Below the pieces are notes generated by a model, which had not been told where the DNA came from, ran no database searches, and was given only the letters and a program-made list of their open reading frames with translations. Shown here piece after piece: positions 36,601 through 49,019 of a stretch of DNA of 64,000 nt. The translations under genes were made by a program, and so were the position numbers. Location: assembly GCF_023856365.1 (NCBI RefSeq), contig NC_064537.1, positions 4,933,732-4,997,731 on the forward strand. The letters run 5' to 3'. Position 1 is the stretch's first letter. Each line of letters starts with the position of its first letter. The stretch comes from Brienomyrus brachyistius (lineage: Eukaryota > Chordata > Actinopteri > Osteoglossiformes > Mormyridae).

Positions 36601-38529
36601 CCAGGATTTTCCAGAACTAAATGTACTTAATGTTGTTTATTTGCTTTGTATTGGCAGTGGAATTATGCATCTATTTGTCCAAGTCTTTATATTATGATTT
36701 AATGATATGCTTAAATTTCCATCGCACATCTTTGGCCTGTAGTCTGCTGAAGGACTCAAACCAAACCATGTACATGCGGCTGATTCCCCGTTAGCCATGA
36801 GGTAATGAAGGGATATTGTGCATAGCTGTGAAGAACGAGCAGGGTTAGCCCCTTACGGCCCGTAATGAAAAGAGCCCGACTCTGTGTGGGCAGGCAGGGC
36901 TTTTTATATCTGCTCTGTGTCTATTTTTGTAGCCTAGCTGTAGGATTTTATCAATGAACAATCATTTGTGCAAAACGGCAGCCGTCACACCCGCATGTTC
37001 CGATAACGAGGCGGTCTGCGCTTCAGAAGACACCCAATCTTAGATGCTGTTACTCAGACTGGACCCCCACTCCTCCAAATAGCGCCTGCATTGTTCACCA
37101 CGGCGACCGGAGCCCCATAGGTGACAAAAAACAAGGGAGACACCCCGAGTCTAACATGTGCCCCCAAATAAGGTGCAGTTTTGGAAGTTTACTTATTCCC
37201 CCCCCCCCACTTCATTTAGAATGGCAGCAGACCAGTCAGCTGTGGTCTCCATGGAGACCGGCTGGAATTGAGGCTTTATGGGTGGGTTTTGTGCCCCTAA
37301 CTCCCAGACCCACAATACTGAACAACTTTTGTCTGCTATCACTTATATTCAAGGTCCCTTTTCAATTCCTGCATGCAGACATTTTACTATTTCATAGCTG
37401 ACACAGACGAATTACATGCTTATTTATTCATATGTCACCACTGTAATATGAAAAGAGTAACTCACATAGTCAATAAGTGAACATGTCTATTTTAATATTA
37501 GCTAAATGTTGCTCCTAAGGATCTTCATTAGCAGGAGTCACAAGCACTGTGCATCGAGGAGGGACTGGAGGCAGGATGGGGGATCAAACATATGAGCAAG
37601 ACAGAGATGAATGACCCAAAACTGAAAGTTACCTGAGTCTCCTCTGCTCCCATTGGATTTTAATGGTTTCCATAGTAACTCAGCATGGACTCACCCAGCA
37701 GCAAATACCTGGGTGACATCAGCAATCGAAGTTCAAAACAACCTAAAAAAAAAAAAAAGGATTTAAAGGGACATAGACCCCCAAAATGAGTGTCGGATGC
37801 TGGAGTCTGCGAGGGTGTGTGAGTGTACCCCTTACCCATGTTCCTCTTTGAGTCCTACTGTGCTGTGTTCTCCGGTGCTCCTAGTCCTGCCTGCCTGTAA
37901 ACATCGCTGACTTGATTAATTCAGTAGAAATATCTCTAATTTATTGCTTGCGTAACAAAAATCATTATTTCATTCGTTTACAAAAAAATACATATCGCAT
38001 TAGAAACAACTGAAAGTTTTAAAGTAAGACATTAATTTCAGGTGCTAATCAATTGAAGACCAAAAAAAGCTGTTATGAGTTAAGAAGTTCATCGGCAAGC
38101 AGCCACATTGGATGCTCTTTATTTATTAATACCTTCGAAATAACATAAAACATCAGATATTTGTGTTTAGCATCCGTTTGGCAGTCAGTGACTACAACTG
38201 CAATTAATTGTGAAATGGCAAGAACTGAACTGAATGAGTCAGTCAAAAAAAGTCTGACACTTAATAAAAAGAAAATGTCTGAGCGGAAGATATATGCAAA
38301 TATGTTCAACATTGCTCGTCAATGAACTTTTGTTATCACACCAGGAAATTTGCAGCATTACATAATTGAGTAAGTGTGCCAACACTCTGTGAGCGATGTA
38401 TGTAACGCGAACCGACCAGGAACCAAATGCATGACCGACCAGGAACCAAATGTATGGAAACAGCGTTCAGTCACATGCTCAGATCTTAGCCATTATGCAG
38501 CAGACTTGTTGGTCTCTGGGCCAAAGGCA
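36601..38529. other. Intergenic, no gene seen
   Basis: No coding exon. The stretch at about 37880-38330 is AT-rich and free of recognised repeats. A 25-bp tandem pair (GACCGACCAGGAACCAAATG) lies near 38411. Confidence 0.5.
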
Positions 38530-38715
38530 TATACCAGTGTGGTGTGTTGCTCAGCAGGTAAGGATGCTGTGCCTATAATCGCAAGGTTGCTGGTTCTAAT
38601 CCCAGTGCTGGAAGACTGATGCCACCATTGGGCCCCTGAGCAAGGCCCTTAACCCCCAGCTCAGGGCTGCTGCATGCCGGCTGACCCTGTGCTGTGACCC
38701 CCAAGCTCATTCTTT
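38530..38715 (+). repeat. tRNA-derived SINE-like copy
   Basis: The best preserved head in the window: TTGCTCAGCAGGTAAGGATG, then GGTTGCTGGTTCTAATCCC (B-box-like), then CACCATTGGGCCCCTGAGCA. The 3' tail is missing. Confidence 0.75.
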
Positions 38716-39679
38716 CTTGCATATTTGTCTCATGAAGCACAAGATGAGGATGAAAAAGTGTTAATATCTGATTTATTTCCCTGTTCCTTCCTCTGGGCCG
38801 AGAGCGGGAATCGGCGAGTTCTTCTACGTGGCTGGATTCCAGCGACCTGACGCCAGGCTCGAATGTCGCACAACTGTTTTTTCTCACTTGCCGGAACAAA
38901 TGCAGTGTAATTCTCACATTTTTCATAGACGATTAGGTGCAGAATATTCCGCTTTCTAAAAGGATCTGCATGAGATTAAATGACTCCGAAGCCGAGTGCA
39001 TGAACCGATCGTGATGGTTGGGATTTCGTGAGGGACAAAAAGCCTGAAAGCACAAGTAAGATGTGGCAGAGTTCACCAGAGCAAGTCCGAGGAGTATAAA
39101 CAAACTGCCTTTAATGCTGCCTGGGGGGGGGGTTCTGCCTGGGGGGTTCTTATAGCTTGTCGTTTGTTTTGTGTGATACCGTTACTACCAATATTTTCTG
39201 CGGAATTTAAAGTCGCCTTACTGACCGATGGAGATACACATGAGCTTCTCTGGACCCATCAGGAGTGGAGAATGTACAGGGCGTGCGGGAGAAATTCAGC
39301 CAATCCCCAAGGCGGTCTGCTCGAGGGTAAATGCATGCAGTGGGGGGATTTTATTCACAGGTGCCCGAGAGCTGCACTGGCATTAAATGCGAATCAATGA
39401 GGAGAAACGCCCGCTGTGCTTGTCAGAGAGCTTAGCGAAATCATTACATGCATCATGCAAGTTCTGCTCAGCAAGATTGTCGATCTGTACAACCGTAGGA
39501 CTTTTATAGTATGCTTCACATGGCTGGGTTTGTGATTGGGATGGACTGGTACGTTTACGGGGAAATGATCACCATGTCTTCTACAGTCTAGGGATGGGCA
39601 CAGTGGAAAACAAACATGACTTCTCATTTGCCATTTGCACAACTACATTGGAATTCTTCTATTTGGCTTATGCTCTCCA
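38716..39679. other. Intergenic, no gene seen
   Basis: No coding exon or recognised repeat was found. Confidence 0.5.
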
Positions 39680-39835
39680 TAGCTTGGGGATCATAGTGTA
39701 GCTGGGGGGGGGGTTAAGGGCCTTGCTTAAGGCCTCACAGACATGTGACTGTTTTACTGGGGCTCAAACCAGCAACCTTCTGATCGCAGGCACAGTGACT
39801 TATAACCTGCTGAGCCGCTAGCTGCCCCCAGGCAA
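39680..39835 (-). repeat. tRNA-derived SINE-like copy
   Basis: Plus-strand text GGTTAAGGGCCTTGCTTAAG, GGGGCTCAAACCAGCAACCT and CTGAGCCGCTAGCTGCC is the reversed head, B box and middle of the family. Confidence 0.7.
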
Positions 39836-40841
39836 AAGGATATCGAGCCAGATTACGAACAGGTGAGACGATGGGTCTGGGGGATTCCTGCACGTTCCTG
39901 GAGACCTGAGGATTCATTATTGTCTGTAGTGGGGGCTACAGGTTCGAAGTTTGAGCTGCACACTATCTTCTCTCATTCCTTTCCCCCCCCGAGAGATTCT
40001 GAGGACTGCGTGGGAGTCTCAGTGCGTGGGCAGTTCAGAGTACTGATTTTTAGGGATGAAATTAGATTTGCCTGCAATCTGATTTGTGGGGGGGGGGGGG
40101 GGGGAGTTTAGCTCAGCTCACAGCTGATGAGCTGAAGACCTGCAGGAAATTAAGCTCATTCAAGGAGAAAAGACATCTCATGCATCTCATCACTGTAACA
40201 AAAAATATGCTTCTGACCTCTTAGCCATCGAGGAGAAATTCAATAGCGGGGCGTACAGTAAGATGCTGGTTTGGTTCCTCTTCATATATGTTAGACGTGG
40301 CGTGTGCAGGAAGACAGTTATTCATACTGAAAATGTCATAATGACGATCATTACCATCATAATTAATGCCGCGGTGATCACAATCGATGGATTATCAGAA
40401 GGCTACGCAAACGCTTCCCCTGAGAGGTTTCTAGACCTGGTGCTCAGAGGATCAAGTTATTGTGACGTTTTTTTTAATTCATCAGACTGTTACTTTCCGG
40501 CCGACAGCCCACTTGTCCGTGTGCAGCTACCGCTGGTGTTCTTAGTAACACAGAGCACCAGCAGCTGCTGCCAGTGATCACAAGTCCAACAGTTTTTCCA
40601 TTGCGTGTCTCGCACCCTCAGATCTGTCTGGCGCTAATCATGTAAACTTGTGCTTCCCGGCGCTGGCCAAAGGACGACGGACTTCCCCCTGGAATCTGCT
40701 TCATATCAACATTTCTTCCTCTCTCAGAGAATATTTTTTTTTCATGGGCATTATTGGCTCAGATGTATTCATTGGGGACCTCAAGCTCAGGACTCCATAA
40801 AATGCTCTGTGATAATGGTCCTCATTACAATCACCACACAA

Positions 40842-40845
<4 letters not shown>
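39836..40845. other. Intergenic with poly(G)
   Basis: No coding exon. There is a run of 17 G at 40088-40104. Confidence 0.5.

Positions 40846-40936
<91 letters not shown>
40846..40936. repeat. (CA)n(TA)n compound microsatellite
   Basis: Eight or nine CA units followed by about 37 TA units. The TA part is self-complementary. Confidence 0.97.
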
Positions 40937-40938
<2 letters not shown>

Positions 40939-43900
40939 AGTGAACTGAATTCATTTGCATTCCTCCTGCTAGAAGGGTAACATAATGGATCACAGAGGAT
41001 GGAAAATCTTTGTAATTGGGAGGTTGGATTCTGTTGAAGACAGTCATGTTAGGAGGGATTACAGCTCAATCCTGAAGTGCCAGGCCCAATCCAGGGCCAC
41101 ACACCGCTGTTATGGGTGAGTATGTGCCTTAATTAACAGGTTACTTTTTAGCTTGCTGCCTGCACTACTTGCCTATGCCATATTTCGCCTTAATGAGGAA
41201 AAGTTTTAAGCAGGGATGAGGTAATGGGAATGGTGTGATGTATTGCAGCAATTCCATGCTATGTACTATTTTTACTTCCTGTCATGTGATCATGACAACC
41301 GATGACATGGCAGCAAAGTCAGTGTATAATTTGTATTTGAATAGTTTTGCACAAGGAGGTGCGGAAGGTAGACACTGGATATATTATGATTGTTTCTCCT
41401 TTTCAGGAAAAGATAAGCCAGATCACATAAAAAAGATACAGTAATTGAAACAAGTGAACAAAATGGGTGACATTTTGGGGGAGGGGTAAAAAGATACGGC
41501 CATATATACCGGAGCAAAATAAGACTCAGGTGGGAGGAAAGTGCAGACCCAAGCAGTCATGTGACTCCCTCCCTGGCCAGTCAGCTCCCCTGTGCTTTCA
41601 GACACGTTTCATTCGCTCGTTCTCCCATCTCATTATTCTCAAGCACCGTGTTGCTGATTTCAGCCTCTCGATCTGGCTGAAGAGACGGTGTCTCCCAACA
41701 GCAGGTGCTTATACTGAGCTCCGTATGCAAACAATACGACATCCGGTGCACATACGCAATCATCCTGTTGGTGTCTGAAAGGCTAAATATTGCGCATGAG
41801 TACATTTATGCCCCCTCACCTGTTCTGGTGGTTCCAGACAGTGCGGCGGCTAGGATTCATTCTCAGTGCTGATCACGCTATTAATCAGCTGGGTTCCTAT
41901 TTCATTCGCGATATTCCTTGGCCGCGATATTCCTCTTGCTCCAGAAAGCCTGCGTGACCTTTTTATAGATGGACGAAGGTGAACTGAGTAAAAAGACGGT
42001 TACTTGTGTCTGCACCGGCGGTAAGCGTTGCAGTGCTATTTTCCCCCGGTGACTCATATTTGCTCGGACGGCACAGGTGTCTGTCCCCACAATGGCGATC
42101 TTGGTAACGTGGCGTGGGTGGCGTGCTTTGTTTTGCACCATCAGGGGATCGTTAATTGAGTTACAACAGGACATGCGCTTAGTTACACTGGAATGGTCCC
42201 GGAACGTTTAACTCCGTCTGTGCGTATACAGCATAAAAACTGAAGGGCAAACCTGATCATTGCCCCTCCTGCACGGTAAACAGTGGCATCCGCTCTCTCT
42301 CATAACGGGTCTTAGAGACACAAATATCTATGGTCTATGTGGGTGGTCTGTGTGACTGTGTATAGAAATGTTAAGACCCGGGTCTTTGATAGCCGATCCA
42401 GACTTCATAGTGGGAAATATTCTCGTATTCCGATATTCATTTCCATATTTCATATACTCACGTGGCAAGTCGGCCTAATGTACTGATTAAGAACATTTTC
42501 TAAAGGTATTGTGTTGAGTTTCAGGCGCAAAATGCACAGCGGAAGGCGCAATGACATATATCAGCCGCAATGAAATTGGCTACTTGCTGAAGTAAATGTA
42601 TAGAAATGTAAGAGTCTTTGGATGAGTTAAATATAAATGCTATTGTAACGGTCTCTTTATCATACAGACTCTAATAAGCAAACGGTTATTATGCCCCAAG
42701 TCACTCAGTTTTCCCTGTTTGTATTAATCTTTCTAAAATCTAATTAATCTAATTCCTTAATTTTTCCTCCTTTGTGTCAACTGGGCATTTTATTTATTAA
42801 TTAATTTACGATAAGAAGATAATTATTCGCCCGCTTTTTGTTTTTATTTGTAATTTCTACATTTGTTTCACGTGAAGCAGGGAAAACTGAAGGACACATT
42901 TCGATATTATGGAACGATTATTAAGTGTGCGATAATATCGGAGACCGGGTGTCTAACTCACGCACTCAAGGCGTGAGTCATACGTGAACAGTGGGACTGG
43001 CTCCGCGATTCACCGGATATCCAGCAGGTGGTGCTCTGGACGCCTGGGTAAAGACATGGGCAGTATATCTGCTCTGTGAAAGACGGATAGGCATTTTTAA
43101 AGCCCAGTGTAACTTTCATGTTATGATTCATGAGCTGTTCCACTATTCACCAGTAAGAGGTATGCGGGCTGGTGAAGGACCCAGTGTTTGTATCAGCGTC
43201 CGAGTGTGTGACGGAGATTTTGGATGGCTTTGCTTTCCTGACTCGTGAGTGACCGTCCACTTACGCATCACACCATCAGTGGCTTCCGCGAGGTAGCTAC
43301 AGAAGAGCGGCAGCAAATGTGAGATAATTAGTAAATCCGAAAATGAACGAAGCACGTTGTAAACATAAGTGCCAGTTATAAACAACCACATAATATTCAT
43401 TAGCTTAAGTGAAGCTTCCAAACCGATCACCCACATTGCCATTAATTTACGTACAATCTGGATATCGTTACTGTAGATTGGCCCCTATTTGGGATTTGAA
43501 CCACAAACACACAGTTTACGCGTCATTAAGCACCGCACCCTCTGTTGTTCAAATATGTCGGCTTATATTTTTCATGTTTTTGGTGTTTTTCATAGGTTTA
43601 TTCCGCACATATCTATAGGTATTTATGACCATCACGTGGTAAGGGCTGTAGCCGGTGTTGCCGTGGCGCTGTCAGCTGACCCTGGGAGTTAAATGATGTA
43701 CTCTATTAAAGGAGACAAGCTCGCGAAAATGAGTCAGAGGCCGCCGCTGGCACGGGGAAAAAAAACAGGGAGTCTAAAAATAATCATTCATTTAAAAGTC
43801 TCTTTCTGCGTGCCTTTCTGCTCGCTCTCCTGCCGTGCTTCTGTCTCTCGGAGGACAGAGGTATTTTCAGTGTGCTGGGTGGAGGGGGGGCTAGAGAGAC

Positions 43901-44425
43901 CCAGTAAGAGGGGTGTCGTGTGCTCGATTCCAGAGGGGGCGTGAGTCATAGCGCCTGACGATGCCTCACCGATTCCCGCCACACACCGGGGGGAACGGGA
44001 TGCAGCGCCAGGCCCCGCGTTGACCCATCTCACGCCATTTGGACCGCCTGGCATACTATCATACGGAGCTCAGAAAGATAACCGACACACTCTGTTTCAT
44101 CATATGCTTTCATGTTTAATACAGCTTTGAAAAATATTTTTTACGAGACAGGTACGTTACACACACGTGTGGTCCGGGGGAACACTACAGTGTGTACATT
44201 CAGCTCTGTGCGGGACAGACCGACAAGCAGGACTCGTGCATTCTGAACTGGGAACCGGACTCCGTTTCAGGGGCGGGACTGGGTCCATAGTCCATGTCGC
44301 TGGCAGATTGCGGTCGGCGGCGGTGGCAGAAGTGTTCCCGTGTTTCAGTTTCCGGCCGAGCTGAGGAGGAAGCTCCCGGACACCTCCTAGGATGTGAAGT
44401 CTACCTGGGAAAAGCACGACGCTCA
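40937..44425. other. Intergenic, no gene seen
   Basis: No coding exon supported. About 42420-42940 is AT-rich and repeat-free. A minus-strand SINE-like head and B box (GGATTTGAACCACAAACACA on plus) is at about 43470-43560. An ATTAAA on the minus strand at 44114-44119 could end a long 3' UTR of the TMEM100-like gene to the right; that is only a guess. Confidence 0.45.
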
Positions 44426-44503
44426 CCCACATAGACCACATAGACCACCCACATAGACCACGCAGACCACCCACATAGACCACGCAGACCACCCACATAG
44501 ACC
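44426..44503. repeat. 22-bp tandem repeat
   Basis: About 3.5 copies of CCACCCACATAGACCACGCA plus GA. This creates the spurious Trp/Val/Cys-rich frame on the minus strand. Confidence 0.9.
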
Positions 44504-46585
44504 AAAGCCAACATCATCTTATTGACCTCATGCTGGCATTTCTTTTTGGCGTAGACCTGACATCAGATGTCCGTGGTAATCAGGACTGGGTGGGGAGGGG
44601 GGCAGGCCTGGGCTGGCAGAGCAGTCGGGGGCACCTGCCTGCCCTCCTCCGTCTGCCTGGTGCTGTACCACAGCTGTCGGGGCAGCTTCTGCATTCCAGG
44701 CACGTCCTCTGCTTCTGGTCCCCTTTTTTCTCAATGAATCCACGGAGCTCTCCCCCCGCCCACACCGCTCCCCCCCCTCCCTCTGTTGAATGAGCGCATA
44801 AGGGGAAGAAAGTGGAGAGCACAGCCAACACACCCCTTCGGTGCCAGCAGCAGGTGTAAAGGGCTGGGGAATGAAAGGTCCAGCCTTCTGTCGCCGTGCA
44901 TTCCGATTGGCTGAGGTGTCGCCGCGTCACAATCCACGTAAGCTCTTGATTGGCCACCCGCTATCCACATTGGTCAGAATATACACAATGCATACCCTCC
45001 CACACATATCACAGCTCGTACTTTTGCTACAAGTGGGCAAATATAAGGAACATTGTCTACTCTCTTGCATTTCTGTAGAAAAATATGAATAATAACAAAC
45101 AAAAAGAAATACTAATTTAAATAATCAGTACAAAAACAAGAGGGATCCAGCACTGCTGTTTGGATCCCCGAAAAGGAAATCCAGCATTACCTTAAAAGCT
45201 AAAAAAAAAAAAAAAAAAACGTAATAAACTAATCGCTTTACGTAAGATGTTCTCAAAGCACCTCGCCCCTCCAATCCAAGTGCGCTGAGGTTAACAGGCA
45301 CTTAAGAGGAAATTTCCTTATAGACCGCGTTGGCTTCAAGACCCACGTGACCAAAGCAACATCTCGCATGCATTCCCCTACAGCTGGAAGTACAAGAACA
45401 GCCTAAACACATCTAAGGTCAGCTGGTGCCACACGCACTGTGGAACATGCGGGAGACGCCAGTAACGGGGGGGGGGGGCGACCAGGCATGAGGGTGCCTC
45501 TCGATGGCCGGGTCCTTCACTTATTCTTCTGAAATGCAGATGAGGCAGGAAGGCTCTGATGCACCGGCTATGAAGGGTTAATGCACACAGATAGTAATGT
45601 GTACTTCAGTAATGACGGGAAAGAGGAGTCGCCCCCCCTTCTGGTGGTGCTGTGCTGAGGGGGGGGGTCACACTGAACTGGAACGTGCTCGATAATATGA
45701 TTGATTGTACTGATTTTACAAACACACCCACCTGGACGCAGATCAAAGCCTGGCATGAATTAGCCGGTTCTCTTACAGACACACAAACACACTCACAGAG
45801 TGCATGGTGTGTCTGCTCAGGTTCCAGACGCAACCCTTCCAGTTTTGCCAGTTGCAAACTGAGACCCTGATGGACACTTTGACCAGCACTGACATCAGAA
45901 CTCAGGGCAACACCGACACCAACACTTACATCAGCACAACACTGACACCGGAACACACAGCACTAAAACTTTGACGACCTTCATTTACACCCTGCCTGAC
46001 ACCAGCACTGACCTCAGCACTGACTGCAGCATGCTATCTATACATTGTCTCACTTCCCCTTGATAGATCCACCACCCCCATCTCATCTACCAACGTGCTC
46101 GCTGTCTCTCGCCCCCACATGCAAACCCCCAACGCCCGCTCTGCAGTCCCCACCACAGATTCAACCCCCCCAACCAAACCAAGGAAGTGATCCTCTCTGC
46201 CATCTCGCACGTGCAGAGAACTGGCGCTCGAGGATGAGATGGGGCTCGGGTGTAGACGCCGGCCAACCCCCCTGGGGGCGATCCCACGCTGTCACGAGTC
46301 AAAACAGGAAGTGGAATGACGTGGCAGATAATCCCACGGAAACACTGGAGCCAGCACTGCTCCAGATAACCTTCACGCCACTGCACTCAAAGGTACTGTG
46401 CATGTGGGTGTGAGATTGGGGGGGTCTCTCAGACACACTCCATCTGGGCCAAGCACCATCCACTGATCAGACCCAAAACAGCCCCCTGCCACCCCACCAG
46501 AAACAAACGAGGCGGCTGTCCCACTCCGCAGCCTCTGTCCCTCCAGTGCTATGCCTGTGCATCCATCCGCCCCCCTGCACCCCTC
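44504..46585. other. Probable 3' flank or 3' UTR of the TMEM100-like gene
   Basis: No coding exon is supported on either strand. It contains a run of 18 A near 45203 and G runs near 45469 and 45660. If the minus-strand TMEM100-like gene has a long 3' UTR it would lie here, but I see no canonical AATAAA for that strand. Confidence 0.4.
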
Positions 46586-46975
46586 TCACAGGGGACACTG
46601 CTCAGAGCTGAACTCCCCTTCCTTCTTCTTCTCCCGCTTCATCTTATGGACCCTCCAACAGACGGCGGCGGTCAGAACCAGGACCAGCCCCACGCCCAGC
46701 AGGACCACTGACACCACCTTGGTCTGCGGCAGGTTGTTGAACGTGAAGGTGACGCCCGTACCCGCCACACCAATCACCAGCGATATCACCCCAAAGGGGA
46801 AGACGCAGCGGTACCAGGACTTCTCTGTGCCCCCCGTGGCCTGTGCCAGCCGATCCAGTGTAGAGGTGGTCTCGGGGCCTTTGGGTGGGCCATCCTCTGG
46901 CACCCCCTCCTGGTCGGAGGCCGGCAGTGGCGGTGCCGGTGGCCGGCAGGGTGCTTGGCCTGTGGTGCCGCCCAT
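46586..46975 (-). CDS. TMEM100-like two-pass membrane protein
   Basis: The 129-aa frame contains ATGGTEKSWYRCVFPFG at residues 46-62, which closely matches the ATGGTE-S-YRC block at the start of the first membrane span in TMEM100. Two hydrophobic spans follow, at about 54-76 and 87-108, joined by a short loop with FNNLPQTK. A basic juxtamembrane tail (HKMKREKKK) and the end SSEQCPL complete it. The human protein is 134 aa, with its coding part in one exon, as here. TMEM100 is known as a membrane adaptor in endothelium and sensory neurons (BMP/ALK1 response, TRPA1-TRPV1 modulation). This copy may be a distant paralogue, so function is not assigned. The N-terminal 45 residues are Pro-rich and unlike anything I recognise. 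The start chosen is the first ATG of this frame, but the open frame just upstream (see next entry) suggests the true N terminus may be longer. Confidence 0.82.
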   Translation of the reverse strand: MGGTTGQAPCRPPAPPLPASDQEGVPEDGPPKGPETTSTLDRLAQATGGTEKSWYRCVFPFGVISLVIGVAGTGVTFTFNNLPQTKVVSVVLLGVGLVLVLTAAVCWRVHKMKREKKKEGEFSSEQCPL

Positions 46976-46976
46976 G

Positions 46977-47078
46977 TCACACAGGCGGGCTGGGGGGCTG
47001 CTGCCAAGCTGGGGGGTGCGCGAACTTGCCTCCGTTCCCGTTGCTGCTGACGATGCTGCTGCTGTCAGAATCCAACAT
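46977..47078 (-). other. 33-codon frame directly before the TMEM100-like ATG
   Basis: A frame starting ATGTTGGATTCTGACAGC (MLDSDSSSIVSSNGNGGKF) begins four bases after a good splice acceptor (TTCTTCCATCCAG, AG at 47084-47083). It ends at TGA 46979-46977, one base before the ATG of the 129-aa frame. Its Ser/Gly/Asn-rich text looks like ordinary protein sequence. Either it is an upstream ORF, or one base is missing in the TGTGACATG junction and it encodes the real N terminus. A sequencing error, a polymorphism or a true loss are all possible. Confidence 0.5.
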
Positions 47079-47082
47079 TGGC

Positions 47083-47330
47083 CTGGATGGAAGAAGCATG
47101 AGAAGAATCAGCCACGCTTCAACAAAACGGGACAGAGAGATTCAGCGAGGGGGAGGCGGGGGAAGCGAGACGACGAGTCCGTGGCGAGCCACTCACTTTC
47201 TCTCTCTCCTCTGTGTCACGCTGCTCTGCTCAGAGAGGCCCGCTTCCCTCCAGCGGATCATGGTACGCTCTGGTGTCGGAACACAGCGGTGGAGGAGATA
47301 TAAGCAGCCGAGGGGTGTGGGAGGAGCCAA
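47083..47330 (-). promoter_or_regulatory. Candidate promoter and 5' exon of the TMEM100-like gene
   Basis: On the minus strand, a TTATATC box at about 47303-47297 is followed by a short segment ending in the donor AGAGAAA/GTGAGTGG (exon end 47197). A 114-bp intron then leads to the acceptor at 47084-47083. The GC-rich repeats CCCGCCCCTTCCCC and GCTCCTCCCACACCCC upstream could bind Sp1/KLF-type factors. The transcription start is not defined. Confidence 0.4.
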
Positions 47331-47734
47331 AGCTAGGGGAAGGGGCGGGTCTAAGCATCGGATTGGCTGCTGTTAGAGTGTGATGCCAGAGAAAGAAGCA
47401 CAGGAGGGAGATGACAAGCGGGAGAGAGGACGGGCTGCGTTAACTGTTTAGTGGCCACCTCGGCCTGTTTTCTTCTATTTCGTTTTCTCGCCCCATTGAG
47501 CACCTGGAGGGTGGCGTCATTCACCAATGCAGGCGATGCTGTTTCACTGAGACGGGAGGATATCAATGCCCCGCTGGGGGAGTAGATCCCTGGCAGGTAT
47601 ACGCGTGCTAAGCAGCCACGTCGCAATGACAATTCCCTGCTCCAGGTTCCTGGGAACTGATCTGCTGAGCAGGTACAGATGCACGGACACATGGCTGACA
47701 TATTGTATGACACATGCTTCCAAGAAGATTGCAG
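47331..47734. other. Intergenic, no gene seen
   Basis: No coding exon or recognised repeat was found. Confidence 0.5.
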
Positions 47735-47900
47735 CTCAGCGGGTTTGGACACCATGCCTGTGATCAGAAGGTTGCCGGTTCAGCTCCCAGTGTCAGTGTC
47801 ACTATTGTGCCCCCAGTCGCCACCTGGGGCTGCGTGACCTGCTTCTGTTGGCTTCTGTTACCTCGTTACGGTTTCCTACCCTCCAGGTCACTAACTAAAA
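47735..47900 (+). repeat. tRNA-derived SINE-like copy
   Basis: GCTCAGCGGGTTTGGACACC, then GATCAGAAGGTTGCCGGTTC (B-box-like), then ATTGTGCCCCCAGTCGCC. The tail is absent. Confidence 0.65.
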
Positions 47901-48339
47901 ACTGCCAACTTTAAATCAGCCTTAAAGTGATTGTTTTTAAATAATATTTTCAGCTCAGCTGTTTTCATTTTTGCCGCACGCTGAACGCCGGCCTCTCGCG
48001 TTAAAGGCTGCTGTTTTCAAACCCGTGTTCAGTAGCGAGGGAGAAATGAACAGAGCAGAGCATTAAACTTAATTATTAGAAACGTAGATGTCATCGAATT
48101 CCGTCAGAATGCGCCTCACCAGTGCTTTGTTTGCAGGAACCCTTAATTTCAGCAGATATTTCAAAATGTAAATGAGTTACTGGACCGTCGAATCCCAGAG
48201 TTCGCATATGCACTGAGAAATCCTGGCCGGAAATGAATTATTAAACGGAGATATTGTTTAAAATATGCTGCTCTGAGCCCTGATTCCGCAGTGTTTGATA
48301 TCCTGAGGACTGTGCATCTGTCTGTGTAAGTATAAGTAA

Positions 48340-48620
48340 AATAGACTATAGAATAGAATGTATCTTTATTGTCATTATGCTTTATTAAACTTCATGCTGT
48401 CGCAGGCTATATATTAATACATTTATGAAAGTTTATGAAATACTACTAATAATAATAATAATAATAGGGATTCAGCAGCATGTTGCTTGGACGTCTAGTA
48501 ATATATACAATATAGATGTACGGTATAAAGGTGAAAAGTAAAACAAGGTGCAGCAGTGTGAATGTGTGCTCTTTTTAGAAGCAATACATGTAAAAGTTAA
48601 AAGATGATCAAAGACAGCAG
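48340..48620. repeat. Dispersed TTTATTGTCATT-type repeat with (AAT)n
   Basis: TAGAATGTATCTTTATTGTC, a short AATAAT run (about 48446-48466), then AATATATACAATATAGATGT and GTGCAGCAGTGTGAATG. The arrangement resembles a common fish dispersed repeat that describes itself as CCTTTATTGTCATT...ACAATGAAATT. Confidence 0.45.
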
Positions 48621-49019
48621 TGGTTAAAAGTGAAGGGGTTGGATCTGTGGGAGAATGTGCGTCTGATAACGGGTTACGTCATCTGGTGCGATCGAGGAAA
48701 CCCCGAATGGGCAGGGAGGCCTGCTCGTCTAACCCTAACCCTGCTCAGAGGGGTTAGGAATCACAGAACATCTTCTGATGGAGGCACCACCTGCCGGCAG
48801 TGCGGCGCAGCCCACACACCGGAGGACGGTCCGAAAACCGCGGCCCGAAAGTCTTCCGAGGTGCTCTGACGTCTAGCGACAAGCGAGGTCTGGAGAATCA
48901 CACGCACATTCACCGGAACATCGGCGGATTCAGAGGCGTCGACGTCGGCAGTGACAGTCCTGGCATGGTGGCACCAAAGCGGGAATCAGGGGCGGATCTC
49001 GTATCTTCCTCTTCCCATG
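48621..49019. other. Intergenic, no gene seen
   Basis: No coding exon. A two-unit CTAACCCTAACCCTG word near 48729 is too short to count as telomeric. Confidence 0.5.

Noticed and set aside
46551..47303. 250-codon plus-strand frame opposite the TMEM100-like gene
   Set aside because: It is antisense to a recognised coding frame and has no domain; GC-rich codon use on the minus strand keeps it open.
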